Assembly (NCBI GenBank): GCA_965222765.1
Contig: CBDCVG010000025.1
Location: 1 to 64,000 of the forward strand
Source: Caldora sp965222765
GTDB taxonomy: Bacteria; Cyanobacteriota; Cyanobacteriia; Cyanobacteriales; Coleofasciculaceae
DNA length: 64,000 bases
Direction of reading: 5' to 3'
Shown here: positions 24,840 to 35,200 of the stretch, in pieces
How positions within the stretch are numbered: position 1 is the stretch's first letter
Layout of the letters: the number at the start of each line of letters is the position of its first letter
The notes under the pieces: model-generated
Database searches by the model: none
What the model was told of the DNA's origin: nothing
Seen by the model: the letters and a program-made list of their open reading frames with translations, nothing else
Made by a program: the position numbers and the translations under genes

Positions 24840-24893
24840 ATTAAGTCAAAACTAGAAGGAATAATAGAGAAGATAAAAGCGGGAAAGATTGTA

Positions 24894-25457
24894 GTGTATG
24901 CAATTGACGAAGTTCATTTATTAGAAGTAGATCTAATAAGTCATGGATGGGGAGGTAGTAAAAAACGGCTAAAAATACCAATTAATAATGAAAAGAATCG
25001 TCAAACATATTATGGAGCATTAAACTTATTTGAGCCAGATTTAATAGTGAGTGAATACCCAGCAGGAAATGGAGAAAGCACAGTTAATTTCGTGAAAGAG
25101 CTAATCAAAATCAATCAAAAAGAAGCGAAAAAGAAAGAAGAAGAAAGACAAATACTAATTATTTGGGATGGTGCAAGCTATCACAAAGGGCAAGAAATGC
25201 GTGAATTACTTGGCTGTGTGAATCAAGATTTAACAGAGTCAGAGTGGAAAGTAATCTGTGAACTATTTGCTCCGAATGCTCCGGAAGAAAATCCGATTGA
25301 GGCAGTTTGGTTACAACTAAAAAACTTACTGAGAAGGTGTCATCGTTTTTGTAAAAACTTCAATATTATTAAGCGTTTATTTAAACTTTTGGTTGACCTT
25401 AAGTTATTCAATTTTCCTAATATTGAAAAATATGATGCTTTTTCATGTCTCATTTAG
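24894..25457 (+). CDS. IS630 transposase, C-terminal catalytic part
   Basis: In the same frame as 24378-24839; coding similarity begins right after the TAA, at about 24840. The GTG at 24894 is only a nominal start. DDE triad: D in YAIDEVHLLEVD, D in LIIWDGASYHKG, and E in APNAPEENPIEAVW. The C-terminus is LFKLLVDLKLFNFPNIEKYD. The catalytic residues are all present, so activity would need only suppression or reversion of the stop. Confidence 0.85.
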   Translation: MYAIDEVHLLEVDLISHGWGGSKKRLKIPINNEKNRQTYYGALNLFEPDLIVSEYPAGNGESTVNFVKELIKINQKEAKKKEEERQILIIWDGASYHKGQEMRELLGCVNQDLTESEWKVICELFAPNAPEENPIEAVWLQLKNLLRRCHRFCKNFNIIKRLFKLLVDLKLFNFPNIEKYDAFSCLI

Positions 25458-25662
25458 AAACGCTATATAGACAATATGCACTGCGATTGCCTACGGCAAT
25501 CGCGAAGCTGATAGCTGATAGCAAAAAAGCTAATTATCCGGATAACACACATTAAAGATTGAATGTAGGCTGCATAACAGGTAGGTCAAACAGAACTTAA
25601 CAACTCAACCCTCGTCATCATATTGCAGTAGGGAAGTAGTTGTATATCTTTAAGAGAAGAAC

Positions 25663-28600
25663 ATGAAATCAGCTTATATCAATCTTGGCTGGTTGTTGGG
25701 AATATTACCAATTTATGGGATATTAGCATCCAACCAAGCCAATGCTCAATCAATTACACCAGCTCCTGATGGTACTAATACCGTTATTACAACAAATGGT
25801 GGACAGTTGGATATCACTGGTGGTAGCCTTTCGGGAGATGGGAGTAATTTATTCCACAGCTTCTCTCAGTTTGGTCTCAATCAGGACCAAATCGCTAATT
25901 TTATTGCTAATCCGAATATTCAGCATATTCTAGGTCGTGTTACTGGTGGTAATGTCTCGATCATTAATGGCTTGATTCAGGTAAGCGGTAGCAATGCTAA
26001 CTTATACCTGATGAACCCTGCTGGAATTGTTTTTGGTTCTGGTGCGAGGTTAAATGTACCAGCTTCTTTTACTGCTACCACCGCTACTGGTATAGGTATT
26101 GGGAATAATTGGTTTAACGCAGCTGGGGAGAATAATTACACGGTTCTAGGGGGAAGTCCCCATGCTTTTGCTTTTAGCACATCTCAACCAGGGGCAATTG
26201 TCAATGAGGGACAGTTGGCGGTAGGGGTGGGTCAGAATTTAACTTTAATTGGCGGTACAGTGGTAAGTGCTGGGGAACTCTCCGCTCCAGAGGGACAAAT
26301 GACTGTAGCTGCTGTTCCTGGAGAAAATTTGGTACGCTTGAGCTACCCAGGACATGTACTAAGTTTGGAAGTTGAACCGATAGCAGCTGCGGGGAGTCAG
26401 CTGCAACCTTGGACTCTACCAATGTTATCCTTGCCTGAGTTGTTGACTGGTGGCAATCTTAGTAATGCTACAGGAATGACCGTTAATAGTAATGGTGAGG
26501 TAGTATTAACTGGTTCTGGAATCAGCATTCCTACTGAACCAGGTTCTGCGATCGCATCTGGGAGTTTGGATGTATCAGGGGAGACTGGGGGTAGGGTAAG
26601 TATTGTAGGCGATCGCGTTGGACTGATCAATACTAATATCAACGCTTCTGGTACTAATGGCGGTGGTACTGTGTTGATTGGTGGGGATTACCAGGGACAA
26701 GGTACGATACCAAATGCTTTACGCACTTTTATTAGTAGTGATTCGGTGATTAATGCCGATGCTTTAGTTAATGGTGATGGCGGTAAAGTAATTGCTTGGG
26801 CAGATGAGGTAACTGAATTTTACGGCGAAATTACGGCTCGTGGTGGTGCTAATTCTGGAGATGGTGGCTTAGTGGAGGTATCTGGGAAAGATACCCTGCA
26901 ATTTTCCGGGTTAGTAGATACTAGTGCTCCCCAAGGTACGGCTGGTACTCTTTTACTTGATCCCAAAGATATTCTCATTCAAGCTGGGGGTATTGATCCA
27001 GTCTCTGGAAATAGCTTATTTAGTGATAATCCTGCTGGCACTTCAACTATTAGTGGCGCCAATCTTTCAGCAGCAATTAACTTAGGTAATGTAACCCTGC
27101 AGGCTAATAATGACATTACCATCGATGATAACGTTACGGGTACAACCTTTGGTAATGGATTGACCTTGCAAGCAGGACGTTCGATCATCTTTAATCCTAA
27201 TCGAACAATCGTGCTCAATGGTGGTGACTTTCGGGCTACGATTAATGATGAGAATGCGATCGCCCTTCAGCGAGATTTAGGAACTGCTCAGTTATTCATG
27301 GGTTCCGGTTCCCAAATTTTAACCAATGGTGGCGATGTCACTATTGAAAAAGGAAATTTTGGAGTAGCAGTTGGTGAAGTGCTTTTAGATGGAGCAACCA
27401 TCAACTCTGGTGCAGGTAATATGACGATTACAGGTGCGGGAAGAGCTGGTGGCATTTTCCATCAGGGTATTTTCCTGAACAACGGTAGTACCCTGACGTC
27501 AACTAGCGGGCAGATTACCCTCAATGGTACAGCAGGAATTGGTTCCACTTTAATGCACGGTATTCTTCTGAGCAACAATAGTAGAGTGGAATCCACCACA
27601 GGGGAAATTACTCTCAATGGCAGAGCGGGAGTTGGGATAGATTTTAATGATGGAATCAGGCTAGAAAACTCCAGCATTATCTCAGGGGATGGAGATATCA
27701 GCCTCACGGGAATTGCTCAAGGCATAGGGATGAACAACAATGGCATTATTTTAGAAACTGGCAGCTTGGTGGAATCCACGGGAAGCGGGACAATTACTTT
27801 CAATGGTACGGCGGGGAATGGGGTAGATTTTAATGATGGAGTACTGTTTATTGGTCCCAATACTACAGTAAGGTCAAGGGATGGAGATATTCATCTGACG
27901 GGTACTGGTAATGGAACTAACATCTCTAACACTGGTATTGAGTTTTTTAATGGTGTCGTAGTGGAATCAACGGGTACCGGAGCGATTACCCTCAATGGTA
28001 AAGGTGGGAATGGAACAGATGAAAATGAAGGAATAAGGATTGGGAACTCAGATTCTAGGATTTCTTCTGCACAAGGCAGTATTAATTTAATAGGAGAAGG
28101 TAACGGTAACGGCACTCTCAACAATAACTACGGCATTTTCTTGGAAAATGGTATGGTACTGGAATCCCAGACAGGGGATATTAACCTAACAGGCAGCAGT
28201 ACTGATGATACAGAAGGGATTCGTGTTGAGGATAGTCTGATTAATCCCATTGGTGGCAGTGGTAATCTTTCCCTTACCGCCGATGAAATCAACTTTGTTG
28301 GTGATACTGAAATCGGAGGTACTGGTATCCTACAGTTGCAGCCTCTTGATCCTAATTTGGCTATTACTATCGGTGGTACTACGACAGACACCGGTTTGAA
28401 TTTGGATAGTACCGACCTTAACAGCTTACAAGATGGATTTTCTCAAATTATCATTGGGGGAGATAATGGCAGCGGTACAATTACCTTAGCTGGGGATACG
28501 GCTTTTACTAGTCCAGTAACCTTGCAATCTCCCCTAGGTTTAGGTTCCATCGATACCACAGGTTTTACCCTCACTGGTACCAGTATCGATCTTATTGCTC

Positions 28601-30636
28601 CTGGAGATATTAGCATTGGTCCGGTCATTTTACTGCCTACTCTTGATGTAGGAGCAAACAACTCTTTCAGGGTTAATACATCTGGCATAGTTAATTTAAA
28701 CGGCGATATTACCACCAATGGAGCCGACATCTCTATCGGTAATCTACTCACTCCCAGTCAGATTAATGGGAGTTTTGCTTTAAATTCCAGTAATAGTAAT
28801 GGCGATGGAGGTGCGATCGCGCTTCAAGCTTCCGGTAGTATTACTACTGGGGAGATCATCTCTTTTGGTTCTAATAATGGAGGTAATGTTACCCTCGACT
28901 CAGCAGATAAGATTCAAGTCGCCTCAATTAACGCCCAAGGGGGTACTAATGGTAGAGGAGGGGAGATTGATATAACTACTGGGGAATTTTTCCAAGCTAC
29001 GGAATTTTTCACCAGTGATCTGTGTGTAAATACTAGCATTTGCAGTGTAGGTGGCATCGGAGGTTCTCCGATTACCATCAAGCATGAAGGCAATGGTTTA
29101 ATTCCCTTCATTGTTGGGGATGCCGACATTAATGGTACAGCTGGAGCAATTACCACTAGGGATGACAATCAAATCTTACCTACTCAATCTTTTCTGGAGT
29201 CCTACATTCAGGATGATATCAGTATCCTGACTCAATCCCAGCCAGGAGTTACACCACAACCAGGGATCACATTCCCACCAGGAGTAGTTTTGCCACCAGG
29301 GGAAATCTTACCACCCATAGAAACTAATCCACCTCTACAAACTAACGTACCTCTTGACTTTCCTCAGGCATCTTTGGACATATTTATAGAAGAGTTGGAT
29401 CAAAATTTCACTGTTGAATATGAGGAATATTTGGGACTTGGAGAGACAGATATTGAATCGTTAACGGATATCCGCAATACATTAGGCAAGATTGAAGAAG
29501 CAGTAGGAGTTAAACCGGCTATTATCTATGCCTTTTTTGTGCCTAAAACCCTGGCAGGAGATACCGGAAATAATCAAGGAGATGCTCTCATCCCCAATGC
29601 TCAGGATCAATTGGAATTAATTCTAGTTACCCCCAACGGCAAACCAATTCGCAAGCGGGTTGAGGGAACAACGCGGGAGCAAGTACTCCTAAAAGCGAGG
29701 GAATTCCGCAATGAAGTTACCAAAATTACCAGTCGCCCCCATCGGTACTTACCTCCAGCTCAGCAAATGTACCAGTGGCTCATCGCACCTCTAGAAGCAG
29801 ATTTGCAGGCTAATGAGATTGAAAATCTAGTTTTCATCCTTGACACTGGGCTACGTTCTATACCCTTAGCAGCTCTCCACTCCGGTCAAAACTTTCTGAT
29901 TGAAAATTACAGTGTCGGTTTGATGCCTAGTCTTAGTTTAACTGATACTCGGTACCAAAACATTCAAAACTCCCAAGTGCTAGCTATGGGAGCATCGGAA
30001 TTTACCAACCATCGCTCTTTAGTAGCTGTGCCAGTAGAATTGTCGGTGATTACCCAAAAGTTGTGGCAAGGGAAATCTTTCCTCAACGAGGGTTTTACCC
30101 TCAATAACCTCAAGTCGCAACGGAGCCAAAAACCTTTTGGTATTATCCATTTAGCTACCCATGCCTTCTTTGAACCAGTAAAACCTGGAGACTCTTACAT
30201 CCAGTTATGGGAGAGCAAACTAAGATTAGATCAACTGCGGCAGTTAAGCTGGCATAAACCTCCAGTAGAGTTATTGGTACTTAGTGCCTGTCAAACAGCA
30301 CAGGGTAGTGAAGAAGTGGAATTGGGGTTTGCCGGGTTAGCTGTGCAAGCAGGAGTCAAATCAGCACTGGCAAGTTTATGGTTCGTCAATGATGAGGGAA
30401 CTATGGCGCTGATGACAAGTTTCTACGAAGAGTTGAAACAAGCACCGATTAAGGCGGAAGCGCTGCGTCGTGCTCAATTAACAATGCTGAAGGGGGAAGT
30501 AAAGCTAGAAGCTGGGAAGCTGGTGACTCCCTCTCAAGTAGTGCCATTGCCGCCAGAATTAGAACAGTTGGGAGATCAAAATCTCTCCCATCCTCTATTT
30601 TGGTCAGCTTTTACGATGATTGGTAGTCCTTGGTAG
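25663..30636 (+). CDS. Secreted filamentous-haemagglutinin-type protein with C-terminal CHAT peptidase
   Basis: 1657 aa. Signal peptide (LGWLLGILPIYGILASNQANA, cleavage before QSITPAP). Residues about 30-240 form the TPS/haemagglutination activity domain (GSNLFHSFSQFGLNQDQIAN; NANLYLMNPAGIVFGSGARL). Residues about 240-1170 are beta-helix repeats with Asn/Gly-rich turns (repeated NGTAGNGVDFNDG patterns). Residues about 1195-1230 are a proline-rich hinge (PPGVVLPPGEILPP). Residues about 1250-1657 are a CHAT domain with H1500 in IHLATHAFF and C1543 in LVLSACQTAQGSEEVEL, ending DQNLSHPLFWSAFTMIGSPW. TPS proteins are exported by a TpsB partner, which is not seen here. An exported caspase-like domain is the striking point. 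A XisI gene follows. Confidence 0.9.
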   Translation: MKSAYINLGWLLGILPIYGILASNQANAQSITPAPDGTNTVITTNGGQLDITGGSLSGDGSNLFHSFSQFGLNQDQIANFIANPNIQHILGRVTGGNVSIINGLIQVSGSNANLYLMNPAGIVFGSGARLNVPASFTATTATGIGIGNNWFNAAGENNYTVLGGSPHAFAFSTSQPGAIVNEGQLAVGVGQNLTLIGGTVVSAGELSAPEGQMTVAAVPGENLVRLSYPGHVLSLEVEPIAAAGSQLQPWTLPMLSLPELLTGGNLSNATGMTVNSNGEVVLTGSGISIPTEPGSAIASGSLDVSGETGGRVSIVGDRVGLINTNINASGTNGGGTVLIGGDYQGQGTIPNALRTFISSDSVINADALVNGDGGKVIAWADEVTEFYGEITARGGANSGDGGLVEVSGKDTLQFSGLVDTSAPQGTAGTLLLDPKDILIQAGGIDPVSGNSLFSDNPAGTSTISGANLSAAINLGNVTLQANNDITIDDNVTGTTFGNGLTLQAGRSIIFNPNRTIVLNGGDFRATINDENAIALQRDLGTAQLFMGSGSQILTNGGDVTIEKGNFGVAVGEVLLDGATINSGAGNMTITGAGRAGGIFHQGIFLNNGSTLTSTSGQITLNGTAGIGSTLMHGILLSNNSRVESTTGEITLNGRAGVGIDFNDGIRLENSSIISGDGDISLTGIAQGIGMNNNGIILETGSLVESTGSGTITFNGTAGNGVDFNDGVLFIGPNTTVRSRDGDIHLTGTGNGTNISNTGIEFFNGVVVESTGTGAITLNGKGGNGTDENEGIRIGNSDSRISSAQGSINLIGEGNGNGTLNNNYGIFLENGMVLESQTGDINLTGSSTDDTEGIRVEDSLINPIGGSGNLSLTADEINFVGDTEIGGTGILQLQPLDPNLAITIGGTTTDTGLNLDSTDLNSLQDGFSQIIIGGDNGSGTITLAGDTAFTSPVTLQSPLGLGSIDTTGFTLTGTSIDLIAPGDISIGPVILLPTLDVGANNSFRVNTSGIVNLNGDITTNGADISIGNLLTPSQINGSFALNSSNSNGDGGAIALQASGSITTGEIISFGSNNGGNVTLDSADKIQVASINAQGGTNGRGGEIDITTGEFFQATEFFTSDLCVNTSICSVGGIGGSPITIKHEGNGLIPFIVGDADINGTAGAITTRDDNQILPTQSFLESYIQDDISILTQSQPGVTPQPGITFPPGVVLPPGEILPPIETNPPLQTNVPLDFPQASLDIFIEELDQNFTVEYEEYLGLGETDIESLTDIRNTLGKIEEAVGVKPAIIYAFFVPKTLAGDTGNNQGDALIPNAQDQLELILVTPNGKPIRKRVEGTTREQVLLKAREFRNEVTKITSRPHRYLPPAQQMYQWLIAPLEADLQANEIENLVFILDTGLRSIPLAALHSGQNFLIENYSVGLMPSLSLTDTRYQNIQNSQVLAMGASEFTNHRSLVAVPVELSVITQKLWQGKSFLNEGFTLNNLKSQRSQKPFGIIHLATHAFFEPVKPGDSYIQLWESKLRLDQLRQLSWHKPPVELLVLSACQTAQGSEEVELGFAGLAVQAGVKSALASLWFVNDEGTMALMTSFYEELKQAPIKAEALRRAQLTMLKGEVKLEAGKLVTPSQVVPLPPELEQLGDQNLSHPLFWSAFTMIGSPW

Positions 30637-30647
30637 ATTTAACGAAT

Positions 30648-30998
30648 ATGGCTTCTAGATTAATGCAGCAAGATAAATTGAATTACAGCGAAGTGATACA
30701 AACTGTTCTTAAAAATCATGGAAAAAATTACTCAAATAGTCAGACAGAAGTACAATTAATATTTGATACCGAACGCAAGCGCTATCAAGTTCTTAATATT
30801 GGCTGGCAAGAGCTAACACGGGTATTTGGTTGTATTATTTACGTGGAAATTAAAGATGGAAAAATCTGGATCGAACGGGATGGAACAGAAATCGGGGTAG
30901 CTAATGAATTAGTAAAAGCTGGCGTACCCAAACAAGATATAGTTTTGGGTTTTAAAGCCCTATATAGACGTAAATTTACTGACTTTGCTGCTAGTTAG
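30648..30998 (+). CDS. XisI family protein
   Basis: XisI signature: QQDKLNYSEVIQTVLKNHGK near the start, FDTERKRYQVLNIGWQELTR, YVEIKDGKIWIERDGTEIGV, and the C-terminal GVPKQDIVLGFKALYRRKFT. About 116 aa, the normal size. The start is uncertain: ATG at 30648 or 30663; a TTG at 30630 overlaps the CHAT stop. XisI usually pairs with XisH, which is absent here. The stop TAG (30996-30998) lies at the end of a family A element remnant (AGGACTTGCTGAATAAGTC from 30997). Confidence 0.8.
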   Translation: MASRLMQQDKLNYSEVIQTVLKNHGKNYSNSQTEVQLIFDTERKRYQVLNIGWQELTRVFGCIIYVEIKDGKIWIERDGTEIGVANELVKAGVPKQDIVLGFKALYRRKFTDFAAS

Positions 30999-31070
30999 GA
31001 CTTGCTGAATAAGTCGTAATTTTCGAGTTGCCATAGGTGTTAGGTGGTAGGTAAGGGTTGAGGTGGTAAG
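30997..31070 (-). repeat. Family A element, truncated copy
   Basis: Starts AGGACTTGCTGAATAAGTCG, then the GGTGTTAGGTGGTAGG heptads, and fades near 31070 without a right end. The first bases overlap the XisI stop codon. Confidence 0.65.
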
Positions 31071-31204
31071 TATTACGGAAAATTAACCAGAACAATACAG
31101 CGTTTTTCATTTAGATAAGGTACAAAGAGCCTGGTTTTTGGGAATGGGGAATGGGGAATAGGATCTGTACCTCACTAGACTGAGAAATGCTGTATCTCCT
31201 TTTT

Positions 31205-31447
31205 TTATTGCCACTCAATCGGTTCTCCATCTTCAATAGTGTATAAATCTGGCTCATCATGCCAAAAGTTAAAAGCTCCACCTTGATCAGCAAGATGCAT
31301 CAATTCAAGGGTTGAAGGATTAGGAATGTCACTAAATAATTTTTCTTCTAGCAAAGCTTGTTCTGCGGGTGACAAAGAGTGAATAGCTTGCACCAGAGAC
31401 TCTACTAGTTGGATATTTACTGTTTGACTTGTTTTAATTTCGCTCAT
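31205..31447 (-). CDS. Small antitoxin-like protein (orphan)
   Basis: 80 aa: MSEIKTSQTVNIQLVESLVQ, LSPAEQALLEEKLF, GAFNFWHDEPDLYTIEDGEP. The start is preceded by AAGGAG (minus strand, near 31455). The helical SLVQAIHSLSPAEQALLEEK segment resembles antitoxin N-termini in cyanobacteria, and the C-terminus is acidic. No toxin gene follows: 31100-31204 is non-coding. It could be an orphan antitoxin, or the remnant of a pair. Function not recognised with certainty. Confidence 0.6.
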   Translation of the reverse strand: MSEIKTSQTVNIQLVESLVQAIHSLSPAEQALLEEKLFSDIPNPSTLELMHLADQGGAFNFWHDEPDLYTIEDGEPIEWQ

Positions 31448-31753
31448 ATTTGAACTCCTTGCTTGAGGTTGTTCTCTAATTCCTCAACAACAAAATGCTG
31501 TAGGGGCGGGTTGAGCTAAATTGGCTCTAGAATTGCGATCGCTCATCTGAATAATAACGATCATTAACAACAAAATCCCGTAGGGGCGGGTTCACCAATT
31601 ATCAAGTACATGGACAAGTCAATCAACTAAACCCGCCCCGGTTGAGATTGGGTTACGCTGCCGGGGGCGGGTTTAGCCAAATTTTCGCCTAGTAAGCAAA
31701 TTGTTTGGTGAACCCGCCCCTACATGGGGCTATAATTGGCATTCCCGGATTTC
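31448..31753. other. Intergenic repeat-rich segment
   Basis: It contains several copies of GTAGGGGCGGGTT in both orientations (31500, 31579, 31630, 31665 and near 31720), with GGGTTCACC or GGGTTGAGC variants and one GCGATCGC. These are inverted copies of a GC-rich palindromic repeat. No gene was found. Confidence 0.6.
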
Positions 31754-31786
31754 AGAAGTCGGACTTCTTCAAGAAGTCGGACTTCT
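31754..31786 (-). terminator. Hairpin at the 3' end of the WD40 gene
   Basis: AGAAGTCGGACTTCTTC followed by AAGAAGTCGGACTTCT, both palindromic units, forms a strong stem. It overlaps the stop codon of the minus-strand gene (31785-31787). It could end transcription, but it is also a common repeat (AGAAGTCGG), so its function is uncertain. Confidence 0.5.
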
Positions 31787-32138
31787 AATCGACTGCTCCT
31801 AATGCTTTGAGTGAAGCTTTCTCTGCTGCTGTTACACCCTTAATATCAGTGATTTTCATGCCTTCATAAGGTCTAGGACTTCTCAGAGTTTTGAGACACT
31901 CACCTGTTTGAACATCCCAAAACTTAATTGTCCCATCACGGCTACCACTGGCAAGCATTTGACCATCTGGACTAAAAGCAACTGTTCTTACCGCATTGGT
32001 ATGTCCCTGAAGAATTTTGTAGCATTGACCATGACGAGTATCCCAGAGCCTGATAGTATAGTCATTACTACCACTGGCAAGAGTCTGACCATTGGCACTG
32101 AAAGTAACTGAATGTATTGGCTTGGTATGTCCTCGCAA
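31785..32138 (-). pseudogene. Last two WD40 repeats and tail, separated from the STAND-WD40 gene
   Basis: 117 codons: GHTKPIHSVTFSANGQTLAS and GHTNAVRTVAFSPDGQMLAS, then the ending CLKTLRSPRPYEGMKITDIK, GVTAAEKASLKALGAVD. This end is typical of cyanobacterial STAND-WD40 proteins, so it is the original C-terminus of 32220-36401. It is in the same frame: 36401-31785 is 4617 bp (1539 codons). Only the 69-bp insertion (32153-32221) plus a 3-bp duplication separates the parts, and it brings three in-frame stops. The nominal start MRGHTK has no ribosome site, so it is probably not translated. Confidence 0.8.
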
Positions 32139-32152
32139 AGTTTGTAAGCATT

Positions 32153-32221
32153 AGACATCTCCAAAAACTCAATATTTACCTAGGTTCCATAAGGGTTTCA
32201 GCTTCTTTTCTGGAGATGTCT
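32153..32221. mobile_element. 69-bp inverted-repeat insertion in the WD40 gene
   Basis: Left AGACATCTCCA and right TGGAGATGTCT are perfect 11-bp inverted ends. ATT flanks both sides (32150-32152 and 32222-32224). Deleting element plus one ATT restores ETGK-CLQTLRGHTKPIHS and the open frame. There is no coding capacity. It is small, so non-autonomous; the parent family is not identified. Confidence 0.85.
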
Positions 32222-35200
32222 ATTTGCCTGTTTCAATATTCCACAGTTTCAGAGTTTGGTCTTCAGCACCACTAACTAGAGTTTTACCATCGGGACTGAA
32301 AGTGACTGTTCGTACATGAGAAGTATGCTCCTGCAAAGTATTGAGGCATTGACCTGTATGAATATTCCAAAGCTTTACAGTATGGTCTCTACTGCCACTG
32401 GCAATATTTTTACCATTGGGTCTAAAGGCTATTGAATATATCGGCTTGGTGTGACCCTGCAAAGTATTGAGGGATTGACCTGTGTGAATATCCCAAAGCT
32501 TAATGGTATGGTCTTCACCGCCACTAGCCAAAATTTGACCGTCAGGACTGAAAGCGATTGTCACTAACCAACTTGTGTGTCCCTGCAAGGTATTTAGACA
32601 TTGACCCGTGCAGACATCCCAGAGTTTCAGAGTATTGTCCATACTACCAGTAGCTAAGATTTGACCATTAGGACTAAAGGCGACTGACCTTACCCAATGG
32701 GTGTGTCCTTGCAAAGTATTCAGACATTGATCAGTGTCAATATTCCAAAGCTTCACAGTATAGTTTTCATTGCTAGCGAGAGTTTGGTCATTGGGACTAA
32801 AAGCGATTGACTGCACCCAACAAGTGTGTCCTTGTAAAGTATTCGAGCAATTACCTGTGTGAATGTTCCAGAGTTTCACGGTATAGTCTTCACTGCCACT
32901 AGCCAGAGTTTGCCCATCACAACTAAAGGCGATTGACCTTACCACATTGGTGTGACCCTGCAAAGTATTGAGGCATTGACCTGTGTGAATATCCCAAAGC
33001 TTCACGGTATGATCTTCACTGCCACTAGCCAGAGTTTGCCCATCACAACTGAAGGCGACTGACCTTACTCGATTAGTGTGTCCCTGCAAGGTCTTTAGAC
33101 ATTGACCTGTGTGAATGTCCCAAAGCTTCACGGTACAGTCTAAACTACCACTAGCCAGAGTTTGACCATCACAACTAAAATCGACTGACCTTACCACATT
33201 GGTATGGCCTTGCAAAGTATTAAGGCATTGACCTGTGTGAATATCCCAAAGCTTCACGGTATGATCTTCACTGCTACTAGCCAGAGTTTGACCATCACAA
33301 CTAAAATCGACTGACCTTACCACACTGGTATGACCTTGCAAAGTATTGAGGCATTGACCCGTGTGAATATCCCAAAGCTTTATAGTATGGTCTTCACTAC
33401 CACTAGCCAGAATTTGACCATCACAACTAAAATCGACTGACATTACTCGATTAGTGTGTCCCTGCAAAGTATTAAGGCATTGACCTGTGTGAATGTCCCA
33501 AAGCTTCACAGTACGATCAGAACTTACACTAGCCAGAGTTTGACCATCACAACTAAAAACGAGTGACCTTACTGAATAGGTATGCCCCTTGCAGATGAAA
33601 ATTTGCTTACCATCAGCGATACGCCAAAGACGAATGTCGCCAAGACTATCACTTGTTGCCAAAATTTTTCCGTTCGGACTAAATGCTACGGAATGAATAC
33701 TACCAAAGGTTTGAGTAAAAACACAATCAGCCAGATTCGCTTCAGCAAGATTAACGTCATGCAGGCTAGCATTAGCAAAATCAGCCCCTTTAATTACAGC
33801 ACGGGAGAGATCCTTACTTACGATCGCATTTTTATCAAGCTTCACTAACAGCGTTGCCGCATTCCCCCCAACATAACCCACTTCCTCTTCTGTTTTACCC
33901 CTTGTCGCCTCCAAAGTTTCCAGAAGTGCAGATTTTGACCTCTCCCCCTGCCCCTCTCCTGCAAGGAGAGGGGAGTAAGATTCTCCGGTTCCCTTATCTA
34001 ACTCCCCCCTTCCCTCGTAGGGAAGGGGGGTTGGGGGGGTTAGGTTCATCGGTACAATCAAATCCAGCACCGCCTTTGTCAGCACCCCTTTTCCCACAGT
34101 CTCACGAAGCTGCGCTAGTGATTCACTGACAAATCCCTTCAAAGGTGCGATCGCAATTACTTCTCCATTTTCATCTACTTCACGCTGGAAATAGTCAGAC
34201 CAAGTATAATTCTGAGGTGCTGCACTGCTATCCAATCCTGACTGTGCCTGCGCCAACTCGGTAAAATCAGCTGCCAACACCCCCAACTCCGCCGCTAACT
34301 TATAAGCTACAAAAAACTCCAATAGCGATCGATGGGCTGGAGTATAATCTCCTTCAGCATTACGAACCAGCATCGATTGTCCCATCATGTCATAATGCCA
34401 GTGGTCTAAATCCTTCTCCTCTTGCACCACTGAACCAAATAAACGACGGATGCGATCGGGAAATAGGCGATAATTGAGACTCATCTCATCATTAGAAAGC
34501 ATTTCCCAAGATAACTCACACAAGAAATAGAGCTTATCCGCCAGCGAGGTAAACGTCCTCTCAGCGGTAATATCCCTCTCCATCTTGCGCCGCACTGCAT
34601 AGAGGTAAACCCTAGATAAATCCACAGGTTTACCTTGCTCAATCTCCGGCAATGCCTCTAGAATTAATTCTGTCATTACAGGACGGCGGGCTAAATCCAA
34701 CAGTTGAGGATTACCCATCACCTTCTCAACCGTTGACTCATCTGCCTGAAAGGACAACACCTCCCGGATTTGCTCATCATCAAACTTCGCCAACTCCAAC
34801 ACCTCAAACTGGGGTGTTTCTCCAGTTAAAGCAACCGTAGATGCCTGCAACTCCGCATTCAGCAGCGCTCGTCCTTCCTTCGCCTCAGGGAAATGTTCCG
34901 TGCGACAGGTAAGAATCACCTTGCCTTCCGGCACTACCACCTTTGCCAACTCCCAAAAGTTGTTAATCATCTGCTGACGATCAACTTTTGCCGCCATCTC
35001 ATCAAACCCATCAAAAATAAGCAACAGCTTGCCCATACGATTGAGTTGGTCAAAAACTTCGCTATTAATGCGGATGTTATGCTTACTAAAAAAGAAGCCT
35101 GCCAGAACATTCTCCACATTCAGGGCTTTGCTGTAGTCTCGCAGTGTGATAACTAGGGGTAAACGGGGACGCTGAATACCCCGTTGCTTGGCTTGAAGAT

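Larger units (their letters stand above)
24298..25465 (+). mobile_element. IS630-family insertion sequence
   Basis: Left end TAGCGTTTCTGAATG and right end CATTTAGAAACGCTA are inverted repeats with one mismatch. The outermost TA matches the TA target duplication of IS630/Tc1-mariner elements. About 1168 bp. It contains the transposase frame 24378-25457, interrupted by one stop codon. It is inserted at the edge of the 18-bp tandem array, upstream of the Uma2 gene. Confidence 0.85.

Noticed and set aside
26201..29168. Many minus-strand frames opposite the haemagglutinin-CHAT gene
   Set aside because: Shadows of the Asn/Gly/Thr-rich beta-helix coding strand.
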